Shown here piece after piece: positions 1 through 7,650 of a stretch of 21,737 bases of DNA. A program made the position numbers and the translations under genes. The DNA is taken from NCBI GenBank assembly GCA_031270585.1, contig JAISXK010000071.1, positions 1-21,737 of the forward strand. The letters run 5' to 3'. Position 1 is the first letter of the stretch. The number at the start of each line of letters is the position of its first letter. The notes under the pieces were generated by a model, which saw nothing but the letters and a program-made list of their open reading frames with translations, ran no database searches and was not told where the DNA came from. The stretch comes from Clostridiales bacterium (GTDB lineage: Bacteria; Bacillota; Clostridia; Christensenellales; CAG-138).

Positions 1-351
1 GCGGAATCGAGCTTCCGCGAGGACACGGTTTCAAGCGCGGGCGCGCAAGGGCTCATGCAATTAAAGCCCGCCACAGCGGCGGAGTTGGGCGTAAACGATT
101 CCTTTGACGCCGTACAGAACATGATGGGAGGCGCAAAATATTTACGCGCCCAGGTGGATCGCTTTGGCGATTTGCGGTTGGCGCTCGCCGCGTATAACGC
201 GGGCCCGTACGCTATAGAAGAACTCAACATTACCGACCCGGACGACTCGCTGCAGTACGCCAAAATTGCGGCGAATGTCCGCGACTATGTATCCGACGTA
301 ATGCGCTATTACGATACTTTTAACGAACAAGACGGGCAAGGAGGTGCATAA
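1..351 (+). CDS. Lytic transglycosylase, SLT domain (5' end missing)
   Basis: The reading frame is open from the first base, so the gene begins before the window. The visible part is the catalytic SLT fold: codons 1-4 read AESS, where E is the expected catalytic glutamate, followed by AGAQGLMQL and the ALAAYNAGP motif about 40 residues later. These are the hallmark motifs of soluble lytic transglycosylases, which cut peptidoglycan glycan strands. The last codons contain the ribosome binding site of flgB (AAGGAGGTG, 338-346), and the stop lies 2 nt before the flgB start, so the two genes are co-transcribed. I infer a role in opening the wall for the flagellar rod, comparable to the enzymatic half of proteobacterial FlgJ. 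The N-terminus, any signal peptide and any extra wall-binding domain cannot be judged here. Confidence 0.9.
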   Translation, partial: AESSFREDTVSSAGAQGLMQLKPATAAELGVNDSFDAVQNMMGGAKYLRAQVDRFGDLRLALAAYNAGPYAIEELNITDPDDSLQYAKIAANVRDYVSDVMRYYDTFNEQDGQGGA

Positions 352-353
352 AG

Positions 354-764
354 ATGTTTGAAAGCCTGTTTAAAACAGCCAATTACCTGCAAAAGGGGCT
401 GGACGCCACCTCGTTGCGCCATCAGGTGATCACGAACAACATAGCAAACGCCGAAACGCCGGATTTTAAAAGCTCTTCGGTAGAGTTTGAAACGATATTC
501 CAGAACGCGTTAAACGGCGACAATTTCGTAAATAAAATTACAAGGGATAAACACCGCGCGTTTTCACCTGCGGCGGATGTGGATGAGATACATCCCGTTG
601 TGATCCTGAACGAAACTACCGAAATGCGGATGGATGGCAACAATGTCGATCCGGACTTTCAGCAGGCGGAGCTTGCCAAGAACCAAATACTGCAAAACGC
701 CTATGTAGAAAAGTTGAACGGCGAATACAGGCGGCTCGGTATGGCCATCAGAGAAGGGAGATAA
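354..764 (+). CDS. flgB: Flagellar basal-body rod protein FlgB
   Basis: FlgB is a proximal rod subunit, exported by the flagellar type III system. The 136-residue length is normal for the family. The N-terminal rod signature NNIANAETPDFK is at residues 28-39. The C-terminal helix (ELAKNQILQNAYVEKLN) is the coiled-coil partner that FlgB, FlgC and other axial proteins use to pack. The ATG follows a strong Shine-Dalgarno (AAGGAGGTG) by 7 nt. flgC follows after 4 nt, and the order flgB-flgC-fliE is the standard start of the Bacillota fla/che operon. No promoter is visible because the preceding gene runs right up to flgB. Confidence 0.97.
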   Translation: MFESLFKTANYLQKGLDATSLRHQVITNNIANAETPDFKSSSVEFETIFQNALNGDNFVNKITRDKHRAFSPAADVDEIHPVVILNETTEMRMDGNNVDPDFQQAELAKNQILQNAYVEKLNGEYRRLGMAIREGR

Positions 765-768
765 CCTT

Positions 769-1224
769 ATGGGTTTCATCAATTCGTTGAATATCAGCGC
801 GTCCGCGCTGACGGCGCAGCGTTTGCGCATGGATACCATTGCCCAGAACGTGGCCAACGCCACGACGACGCGCACAGCAGACGGCACGCCCTACCGCCGC
901 CGCGTTACGGTGATGAAAGAGAAAAAAGAATCGGGATTTAAAAACGTTTATAAAAACGCTCAGGGCGCAAGTCCGCAGGGCTATGCGGGTATCGGCAACG
1001 GCGTAAAGGTGGACAGCATTATAGAAGACCCCACAGATTACCGGATGGAATACGATCCCAGCCACCCCGACGCCGACGAGGACGGCTATGTGGCCTATCC
1101 CAATGTGGATGAGGTGGTGGAACTGGTTGATATGATGTCGGCTACGCGTATGTATGAAGCCAACGTTACCGCTTTTAACGCAACAAAGGCGATGATAATG
1201 AAGGCGTTTGAAATAGGCAAATAA
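769..1224 (+). CDS. flgC: Flagellar basal-body rod protein FlgC
   Basis: FlgC is a proximal rod protein that assembles with FlgB above the MS ring. The N-terminus has the rod signature in the FlgC form (QNVANATTTRT, residues 26-36). The C-terminus carries the conserved helical segment VELVDMMSATRMYEANV, found in FlgC and other rod/hook axial proteins. The length (151 aa) is typical. The ATG lies 8 nt after GGGAG (756-760), which is inside the last codons of flgB, so the two genes are probably translationally coupled. Confidence 0.97.
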   Translation: MGFINSLNISASALTAQRLRMDTIAQNVANATTTRTADGTPYRRRVTVMKEKKESGFKNVYKNAQGASPQGYAGIGNGVKVDSIIEDPTDYRMEYDPSHPDADEDGYVAYPNVDEVVELVDMMSATRMYEANVTAFNATKAMIMKAFEIGK

Positions 1225-1275
1225 GGGCGCTGCGTGCGGCGCTTAACGTGATTATGAACAATCGAGGTGCAATTT

Positions 1276-1596
1276 ATGAGTTTGGATGTAATTGCCGGGA
1301 TGGAGCCCTTATCCAGGATGGAGCCGCTTTCCCCGATATTGTCGGCGGACGCGAAAAAAACAAACGGGGTTGCGGGCGGCAACTTTTCGGATATACTCAC
1401 CGAAGCCATTGGCAGGGCGGCGGAGGCTGAGGCCGTTGACCAATCAGGCATGGCGGCGCTCTTAACGGGCGAGGATATTGAGGCGCACACCATCATGAAC
1501 CAGACCACGCAGGCGGAACTGACACTCAACCTTGCCATACAGATACGCAACAAGGTTGTGGACGCATACACGGAGATTATGCGCATGAGCGTATAG
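1276..1596 (+). CDS. fliE: Flagellar hook-basal body complex protein FliE
   Basis: FliE joins the MS ring and export gate to the rod. The C-terminal half contains the FliE pattern: MNQTTQAELTLNLAIQIRNK followed by VVDAYTEIMRMSV. With the ATG at 1276 the protein is 106 aa, the usual size. I chose this start because GAGGTG (1264-1269) sits 6 nt upstream; the in-frame GTG at 1267 would overlap that site. fliE follows flgC by 51 nt. In most Bacillota fliF would come next, but here the reading stops and fliO is the next gene, about 190 nt on. Confidence 0.93.
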   Translation: MSLDVIAGMEPLSRMEPLSPILSADAKKTNGVAGGNFSDILTEAIGRAAEAEAVDQSGMAALLTGEDIEAHTIMNQTTQAELTLNLAIQIRNKVVDAYTEIMRMSV

Positions 1597-1789
1597 CGGG
1601 AGCTTTGTTTTGGCTATGCTTCCTGCGATTTGCGCGGACGGGCGATAGCGTGGCCAATGCCCTTTCATACGGTATTGGGATACCGGGTATCGCCCGGGCG
1701 ACATGCTTTGCGCGCGGGCTTACGGCCGGGGCGCATTGTGCGTATGATAAACGCCGTGCTATGCTTGAGCTAAAGAGGGGAGAGCGGGT
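1597..1789 (+). other. Non-coding spacer with nested stem-loop between fliE and fliO
   Basis: No convincing gene is seen. The centre (1639-1696) can fold into a long hairpin: a perfect 9-bp outer stem (CGGGCGATA 1639-1647 with TATCGCCCG 1688-1696) and an 8-bp inner stem (CCAATGCC 1654-1661 with GGTATTGG 1671-1678, one G-U pair), closed by a 9-nt loop. No T-run follows, so it is not a standard intrinsic terminator. Short direct repeats flank it: TTTGCGCG at 1629-1636 and 1707-1714, and GCTATGCTT at 1613-1621 and 1758-1766. It may be an RNA control or processing element, or a scar of gene loss; the sequence does not decide. Confidence 0.5.
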
Positions 1790-2596
1790 TTGCCGGATAC
1801 ATTTTGGTCGTCGTTCTTGCTTATACTCGTATTGGTGCTGGTGTTGTTGGGCGCCTATTTTACAACCCGGTTTATAGGCCGGCACGCGCAGCCCGTAACC
1901 AAGGGCCGGTATATAAAGATTATAGACAGCGTGTATTTCGCCCGCGATAAATCCTTTATGCTGGTAGAGGTCGGCGGCGTATATTACCTTGTGGGCGTTA
2001 CGAACCAATCCATGCAGCTTCTGGGCACGATGGAAGACGGCGAGCCGCGTTTGCTGGCGCAGGAGGGAACAAACGGATTGGCGGGCTTTAACGGCGCCAT
2101 GGCGCGCATTATGGAAAGCTTTAAAAAAGCGCGCAACGCGCCCAGAGTGCTTGCGAAAGAACGTGAAAGGCAAAAGCTATCCCGCAAAGAGACCGCGCAA
2201 ACGCCGGCCCATTCTGAAAAAAACGCGCTGCGGCTCGTGAAAAAAACAAAAGAAGAAACGGATGCCAAAGGCGAGTTCGGGCCGGCGCAAGAGGGGATGG
2301 CGCAACAGGAACCCGGCGGCGCGTTTGTGATCTCGGCAAACGATGAAGGGAACGATTTTAAACAGTACCTGCGCGACGCCGGCGTGCCGGAGTCCGACTG
2401 CGGCGACGTGATTGTAACCTTGACGAGTGACGGCAGCAAAAAGCTTGGAGCCCTGTTTAAAGGCAAGCCCGCGCGCCAGAGCGCGCCCGCGAAAGGCGGC
2501 GAGACGGACGAGATAGACAAGATGATGCGCTCGATAGAAGAGCGCACGGCGCAGGCGAAAAAGAAAAAGGCCGAGGACACCCATGAGGATGAGTAG
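1790..2596 (+). CDS. fliO: Flagellar biosynthetic protein FliO, with long C-terminal tail
   Basis: FliO is a small membrane protein that helps the FliP ring of the flagellar export gate assemble. A single hydrophobic segment is at about residues 8-25 (LLILVLVLVLLGAYF). It is followed by the typical FliO cytoplasmic block with RYIKIIDSVYFARDKSFMLV and the YYLVGVTNQSMQLLG region. The start is a TTG at 1790, 7 nt after AGAGGGGAG. The rest (about residues 110-268) is charged and low in complexity, rich in K, E, Q and A, which makes the protein longer (268 aa) than a minimal FliO. The end overlaps fliP by 14 nt. It is identified by the single-TM plus small beta domain layout and by its place before fliP. 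Confidence 0.85.
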   Translation: MPDTFWSSFLLILVLVLVLLGAYFTTRFIGRHAQPVTKGRYIKIIDSVYFARDKSFMLVEVGGVYYLVGVTNQSMQLLGTMEDGEPRLLAQEGTNGLAGFNGAMARIMESFKKARNAPRVLAKERERQKLSRKETAQTPAHSEKNALRLVKKTKEETDAKGEFGPAQEGMAQQEPGGAFVISANDEGNDFKQYLRDAGVPESDCGDVIVTLTSDGSKKLGALFKGKPARQSAPAKGGETDEIDKMMRSIEERTAQAKKKKAEDTHEDE

Positions 2597-3395
2597 CGGC
2601 AGGGCGCATAAGCGAGCCGCAAAGCGCAAAATACGCAATAAGCGCACCATACTCATCACAGTGGTGTTGCTCGTGGTATTGCTTACGGCGGGATGCGAAT
2701 CGCTGGACGCCGCCGCGTCGGACGGCGATGTGATCGCCGGGCTTTTGAACAGCCGATCGGAAAGCATCAACGTCCTGCTGCTGCTAACGGTATTGACCCT
2801 GCTACCAAGCATATTGATTATGCTGACCGGCTTTACGCGCATCATCATTGTGCTTTCGCTCGTGCGAAACGGCATGGGCGTGCAACAGATGCCGCCCAAC
2901 CAGGTATTGATCGGTTTGGCGCTGTTTTTAACGTTTTTTATCATGTCGCCCATCGTCGAAGAAATACGGGTGACGGCCTATGAGCCCTATGTGGCCGAAG
3001 AGATCGACGGGGAGGAAGCCGTGGATCTGGCCATGAGGCCCATACGCGAGTTTATGTTTAAAAACACCAACAACGCGGATATGGTATACTTCCTCAACGT
3101 CTCGAGCGCAAGCTCGGATGAGGAATTGACGCTTGCAACCTACGACGATATACCCACAAGCGCGCTGATACCCGCCTTTATCACAAGCGAGATTAAAGAA
3201 GGGTTCCGCATAGGGTTTTACATATATATACCGTTTATCGTGGTCGATATGATCGTGGCAAGCACGCTAATGGCAATGGGCATGATGATGCTGCCGCCGG
3301 TCGTGATCTCATTGCCGTTCAAGATACTGCTGTTTGTGCTGGTGGATGGATGGACGCTCACGATGCAGACGCTGGTAAGCTCGTTTAAGCTTTAG
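2583..3395 (+). CDS. fliP: Flagellar export gate protein FliP
   Basis: FliP forms most of the core pore of the flagellar type III export gate. The sequence shows the family landmarks: LTVLTLLPSILIMLTGFTRI, then VRNGMGVQQMPPNQVLIGLALFLT in the second hydrophobic region, the periplasmic stretch around residues 135-190, and the C-terminal SALIPAFITSEIKEGF and MGMMMLPP blocks. The ATG at 2583 has GAGGA (2573-2577) 5 nt upstream and lies inside the fliO end. The N-terminus is unusual: about 21 mostly basic residues come before the signal-like hydrophobic stretch, which ends in LLTAGC with cysteine at residue 38. This resembles a lipoprotein cleavage site. Total length is 270 aa. Confidence 0.97.
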   Translation: MRMSSGRAHKRAAKRKIRNKRTILITVVLLVVLLTAGCESLDAAASDGDVIAGLLNSRSESINVLLLLTVLTLLPSILIMLTGFTRIIIVLSLVRNGMGVQQMPPNQVLIGLALFLTFFIMSPIVEEIRVTAYEPYVAEEIDGEEAVDLAMRPIREFMFKNTNNADMVYFLNVSSASSDEELTLATYDDIPTSALIPAFITSEIKEGFRIGFYIYIPFIVVDMIVASTLMAMGMMMLPPVVISLPFKILLFVLVDGWTLTMQTLVSSFKL

Positions 3396-3447
3396 CGGGG
3401 CGCGAACTTTAATTACGGCGCATATTCACCAAAAAGGGGGGAAGAGC

Positions 3448-3717
3448 ATGGGGCAGATGGAAGTCACCACCGTGATGCAGGACGCCATTATGACGGTCTT
3501 GGTGGTAGCCGCGCCGATATTGATCGTGGGCATGATCGTGGGCGTTATCATATCCATATTCCAGGCCACTACGCAGATCAACGAGCAAACGCTGGCGTTT
3601 GTGCCCAAGATCATCGCGATACTGCTTTCCATTCTGCTATTCGGGGGGTGGATGCTCGTGAACCTTACCGAGTTTGCCGGCAGGGTTTATAGCTACGCTG
3701 CGCCGCTTATTTCGTGA
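3448..3717 (+). CDS. fliQ: Flagellar export gate protein FliQ
   Basis: FliQ is a two-helix membrane subunit of the export gate that wraps around the FliP/FliR core. The 89-residue protein has two hydrophobic segments (about residues 13-37 and 48-70). Between them lies the conserved loop FQATTQINEQTLAFVPKI, which is diagnostic for FliQ. A purine-rich ribosome binding site (GGGGGGAAG) lies just before the ATG. The TGA stop is separated from the fliR start by only one codon, in the same reading frame. Confidence 0.97.
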   Translation: MGQMEVTTVMQDAIMTVLVVAAPILIVGMIVGVIISIFQATTQINEQTLAFVPKIIAILLSILLFGGWMLVNLTEFAGRVYSYAAPLIS

Positions 3718-3720
3718 TTT

Positions 3721-4512
3721 ATGGATGAGACGCTCAACAATCTCGTCATGAACTTTGATTATTTTATACTGCTTACCGTCAGGGTAGGCGCGCTGCTCAT
3801 GGTATCGCCCATATTTGGCAGAGCGAATATCCCCAATGTGGCGAAAATCGGGCTTTGCCTGTTTACGGCGTATATACTTTTTGCGGCTCTGCCCATGGGC
3901 CCCGCCGTTAGTATCCGCAGCGCCATAGATTATGCGCTGTTGATTATAAAGGAGCTGTTGTTCGGCCTTGTGCTGGGCTACGTTACGCGGCTGTTTTTTA
4001 CGCTGGCGCAAACGGCGGGTTACGTGATAGACATGCAGATGGGCTTTGGTATGGTAAACGTGTTTGATGTGCAAAACAACGTGAGCGTACCCATCACGGG
4101 CAATTTTTTATTTATCGTGCTTACCATGATGTTTTTTGCGGTAAATGCGCACCACCATCTGTTTACGGTCTTGTTTTCCACATTCAGAACCGTGCCGGTG
4201 GGCCATGTAACGCTAAGCCCCCAAATCGGCGAGGCGGCGCTGAAGGTGTTCATATCGGCGTTTTTCATTGCCATACTCGTGGCGATGCCCTTCATAGCCT
4301 CGGGCCTGCTGGGGGAGATGATATTGGGATTTATAGTAAGAACTACGCCGCAGATGAATGTGTTTGTGGTGGGCATACCTTTAAAAGTACTGCTGGGTTT
4401 TGTGGTGATATGGCTGGTTTTGCCCACATACGTGCGGTTTACCAGCACCATATTTAATGAAATGTTTATAGCCATGGAATATATGCTGGAGAATTTGGTG
4501 AGTAGCGCATGA
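3721..4512 (+). CDS. fliR: Flagellar export gate protein FliR
   Basis: FliR is the single-copy subunit that completes the FliPQR pore. The 263-residue protein is strongly hydrophobic, with about six membrane segments. It has the family patterns RVGALLMVSPIFGRANIPN near the N-terminus and the QTAGYVIDMQMGFGMVNVFD motif near residue 110. No Shine-Dalgarno is visible before the ATG (the sequence upstream is CGCTTATTTCGTGATTT), and fliR is in frame with fliQ, one stop and one codon away. Translation probably depends on coupling to fliQ. The stop overlaps the flhB start by 4 nt (ATGA). Confidence 0.96.
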   Translation: MDETLNNLVMNFDYFILLTVRVGALLMVSPIFGRANIPNVAKIGLCLFTAYILFAALPMGPAVSIRSAIDYALLIIKELLFGLVLGYVTRLFFTLAQTAGYVIDMQMGFGMVNVFDVQNNVSVPITGNFLFIVLTMMFFAVNAHHHLFTVLFSTFRTVPVGHVTLSPQIGEAALKVFISAFFIAILVAMPFIASGLLGEMILGFIVRTTPQMNVFVVGIPLKVLLGFVVIWLVLPTYVRFTSTIFNEMFIAMEYMLENLVSSA

Positions 4513-5597
4513 GTCCACAACAAACGGCTTCGGGCGAAAGAACCGAAAGAGCAACCCCCAAAAAGCGAAGAGACGCGCGGCGGGAGGGCCAGGTATTTAA
4601 AAGTAACGATCTGGTGGTGGCGCTCTCTATGGCGGTGCTTTTGGGCGCGCTCAAGCTGTTTGGCCCGGGCATGGTGGAAAATATCATAGGCATATTGACG
4701 TCGGGCTTTACACGTGTGCCGGATAGCACCTCCATCGCCTCCATCATGAATGTGGCGACGGAGATGATTGTGCGCTTTGTGCTCACCATGCTGCCGTTGT
4801 TTTTAACGGCCATGGTTGCAGGCGCGCTGTTTTCGATTTTGCAGGTTGGGTTTTTGTTTACGCCCAATGCGCTCAGGCCCAAATTTTCCAGAATAAACCC
4901 CATAGAAGGGTTTAAACGGCTGTTTTCTAAACAAACGCTCGTAGAGCTTTTAAAATCCATCATCAAGATCGCGGTATTGGTATGGGTGGCCTATGGCGAA
5001 TACCAAACAGAGATACAAAAGTCGCTGGGCATGATGCACAACTACCTCTTTTCATCCGTTGGCGCCGTGATCGATATGATATTTGCCATCGGCTTCAAGC
5101 TGGTCGTCGCGCTTGTGATCATGGCGCCGTTTGATCTGTTGTTCCAGTGGTGGAAATTTGAAAAAGATCTGCGCATGACCAAGCAGGAAGTAAAAGACGA
5201 ATACAAATTGACGGAGGGCGACCCGCAGATCAAGAGCCGTATCAAGCAGAAGCAGCGCGAAATGAGCGCCATGCGTATGATGCAGGCCGTGGGCGGGGCC
5301 GACGTTGTGATTACGAACCCCACGCATTACGCCGTCGCGCTATCCTACAAAGAAGACCAGCACGCGGCGCCCCTCGTCGTGGCCAAGGGCAAGGATTTTT
5401 TGGCCCAGCGCATCAAGGAAGAGGCGGATCGCTGCGGTGTTATCAAGGTGGAGAATGTGGAATTGGCCCGCGCGTTGTATTTCTTTTGCGACGTGGGCGA
5501 CGAAGTGCCTGAAGAATTGTACCAGGCAGTCGCCGAAGTGCTGGCCTACATCTACAAACTGCGGCATGGCGGCCGCCGCAGAAGGGAGGCGCGTTAG
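4509..5597 (+). CDS. flhB: Flagellar export switch protein FlhB
   Basis: FlhB switches the export apparatus from rod/hook to filament substrates. The N-terminus SGERTERATPKKRRDARREGQV is the family signature, followed by four membrane segments (to about residue 210). The cytoplasmic domain holds the autocleavage motif NPTH at residues 270-273 (within NPTHYAVAL). The length, 362 aa, is standard. There is no sign of a FliR-FlhB fusion as found in some clostridia; instead the genes overlap by 4 nt. The TAG stop is immediately followed by the TTG start of flhA. Confidence 0.97.
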   Translation: MSPQQTASGERTERATPKKRRDARREGQVFKSNDLVVALSMAVLLGALKLFGPGMVENIIGILTSGFTRVPDSTSIASIMNVATEMIVRFVLTMLPLFLTAMVAGALFSILQVGFLFTPNALRPKFSRINPIEGFKRLFSKQTLVELLKSIIKIAVLVWVAYGEYQTEIQKSLGMMHNYLFSSVGAVIDMIFAIGFKLVVALVIMAPFDLLFQWWKFEKDLRMTKQEVKDEYKLTEGDPQIKSRIKQKQREMSAMRMMQAVGGADVVITNPTHYAVALSYKEDQHAAPLVVAKGKDFLAQRIKEEADRCGVIKVENVELARALYFFCDVGDEVPEELYQAVAEVLAYIYKLRHGGRRRREAR

Positions 5598-7649
5598 TTG
5601 GCAAAACTTAAAGCAGCGGATATCCTGGTAGCGGCGCTTGTAATAGCCATCGTTATGCTGATTATCGTACCACTTTCGGCGGGCCTGCTGGATATATTGC
5701 TGATCATCAACATCGCGCTTTCATTGATGGTGCTTTTGATGGCGCTCTACATAAAGGACGCGCTGGAGATTTCCATATTCCCCACATTGCTGCTGCTGCT
5801 CACGGTGTTCCGGCTGGCGCTTAACATCAACTCCACCAGGCTCATACTGGGCAACGGCGGCCAGGCCGGCCGGGTGATCGCAACGTTTGGCGGCTTCGTG
5901 GTGGGCGATAATCTCGTGGTGGGCTTTATCATATTCATCATCATCGTATTGCTGCAATTCATCGTTATCACCAAGGGGTCCGAACGCGTGTCCGAGGTTG
6001 CGGCGCGCTTTACTCTTGACGCCATGCCGGGCAAGCAGATGGCGATAGACGCGGATTTGAACACCGGCGTCATTACAGAAACCGAGGCGCAAACGCGCCG
6101 CACCGAAATACAGCGGCACGCCGACTTTTATGGCGCTATGGACGGCGCCTCAAAATTCGTAAAGGGCGACGCGATACTGGGTATTATCATCACGGTCATC
6201 AACTTTGTGGGCGGTCTCATTATCGGCGCGATGGGCATTGGCGGCGTCGTGATGGAAACCGACCAGATATTGAACACGTATGCGCTCGCCACTGTGGGCG
6301 ACGGTCTTGTAAGCCAGATACCGGCGCTTTTAATCTCCACGGCGTCGGGCATCATTGTAACGCGCTCGGCAAGCACGCAAAGTTTCGGGCAGGATTTGAA
6401 AGAGCAGCTGTTTGGCAAGCCCGTCGTGATGTTTGTATTGGGCGGCGCGCTTGCGTTGCTGGCGTTCGTGCCGGGGCTCCCCACCGTGCCGCTGCTTGTG
6501 TTTGCGGTGGCCCTCCCGATATTGGGGCATTTGGGGTTACGCCGGCAAAAGGCAGTGGAAGAGGTTGAGATCGGGGATACAGCCGAGATGATCGCCGCCG
6601 AAAAGCGCAAGCCGGAAAGCGTAACATCGCTTTTGCAGGTGGATTTGATTGAGATGGAATTCGGCTACGGCATTATATCGCTGGTGGACGCATCGCAGGG
6701 CGGCGACCTTTTGGATCGCGTTGTAATGATCAGACGGCAATGCGCGCTGGAACTGGGCATTATTGTGCCGGTGGTGCGGTTGCGTGACAATATACAGCTG
6801 GGAACAAACGCCTATTCCATCAAAATCAAAGGGTTGGAGGTGGCCAAGGGCGAGGTCATGCTCGACCATTATCTGGCGCTGCGCCCTGCGGATGTGGAAG
6901 AGGTGATAGACGGCATCGAAACGGTAGACCCGGCGTTTGGCTTGCCGGCCGTGTGGGTGGCGGAGGCCGACCGCGAAATGGCGGAGCTGCGCGGGTATAC
7001 TACCATTGACGCGCCCTCCGTTATAGCGACCCACCTGATGGAAGTGATCAAGCGGCACGCTCACGAGCTGCTGGGCCGCCAGCAGGTGCAAATATTGATA
7101 GACAATCTCAAGCAATCGCAGCCCGCGCTCGTGGACGAGGTGGCGCCAAAACTCTTCAGCATTGGCGAGATACAAAAGATACTCGCCAACCTGCTGCGCG
7201 AGGGCGTATCCATACGCGATATGGCCTCCATACTTGAAATACTGGGCGATTACGGTACCATGACGCATGATTTGCAACTGTTGACCGAGTATGTGCGCCA
7301 AAACCTCAAGCGCGCCATAACACAGCGCTTTGTGCCTACGGGCAAGGCGCGCGTGATTACGCTGGATCCGGCGCTTGAGCAGATGATTGCCGAAAATATC
7401 CGCCAAACGGATCAGGGCTCGCTTGTAGCGCTGGAGCCTTCCATTTTGCAGCGGATACTGGCCAATACCCGAAAGGTGATTGAACAATCCGTAAGCATGG
7501 GTGTGGCGCCCGTGATTATGACTTCCCCCAAGGTGCGCAAGCACTTTAAGCAGCTTACAGAGCAGCTTGACCCCGAACTTGTCGTGCTCTCGTTTAACGA
7601 GCTTGACAACAATGTGGAGATTTATTCCGACGGGGTGGTGAACTTATAG
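5598..7649 (+). CDS. flhA: Flagellar export protein FlhA
   Basis: FlhA is the large export gate component: its membrane part is linked to use of the proton motive force, and its cytoplasmic nonamer docks chaperone-substrate complexes. The first about 330 residues contain eight membrane helices with the FHIPEP-type signature region (MPGKQMAIDADLNTG, residues about 143-157). The cytoplasmic domain then runs to residue 683, including the GxGxxS-like block MEFGYGIISLVD. The start is a TTG directly after the flhB stop. GGGAGG (5584-5589) lies 8 nt upstream, inside flhB. Size and domain order are normal. Confidence 0.97.
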   Translation: MAKLKAADILVAALVIAIVMLIIVPLSAGLLDILLIINIALSLMVLLMALYIKDALEISIFPTLLLLLTVFRLALNINSTRLILGNGGQAGRVIATFGGFVVGDNLVVGFIIFIIIVLLQFIVITKGSERVSEVAARFTLDAMPGKQMAIDADLNTGVITETEAQTRRTEIQRHADFYGAMDGASKFVKGDAILGIIITVINFVGGLIIGAMGIGGVVMETDQILNTYALATVGDGLVSQIPALLISTASGIIVTRSASTQSFGQDLKEQLFGKPVVMFVLGGALALLAFVPGLPTVPLLVFAVALPILGHLGLRRQKAVEEVEIGDTAEMIAAEKRKPESVTSLLQVDLIEMEFGYGIISLVDASQGGDLLDRVVMIRRQCALELGIIVPVVRLRDNIQLGTNAYSIKIKGLEVAKGEVMLDHYLALRPADVEEVIDGIETVDPAFGLPAVWVAEADREMAELRGYTTIDAPSVIATHLMEVIKRHAHELLGRQQVQILIDNLKQSQPALVDEVAPKLFSIGEIQKILANLLREGVSIRDMASILEILGDYGTMTHDLQLLTEYVRQNLKRAITQRFVPTGKARVITLDPALEQMIAENIRQTDQGSLVALEPSILQRILANTRKVIEQSVSMGVAPVIMTSPKVRKHFKQLTEQLDPELVVLSFNELDNNVEIYSDGVVNL

Positions 7650-7650
7650 C

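Noticed and set aside
1720..1750. Vegetative promoter before fliO (TATGAT at 1743)
   Set aside because: The -10 resemblance is fair but no acceptable -35 box lies at the right distance.
1597..1789. c-di-GMP or other known riboswitch in the fliE-fliO spacer
   Set aside because: The stem-loop does not show the conserved core of a riboswitch class that I can recognise.
1605..1877. Possible small gene between fliE and fliO
   Set aside because: The peptide is rich in C, W and R, has no recognisable domain or ribosome binding site, and runs in another frame into fliO.
5586..5600. FlhB-FlhA read-through fusion at the TAG-TTG junction
   Set aside because: The genes are in the same frame, but a good ribosome binding site (GGGAGG) at proper distance explains flhA initiation.
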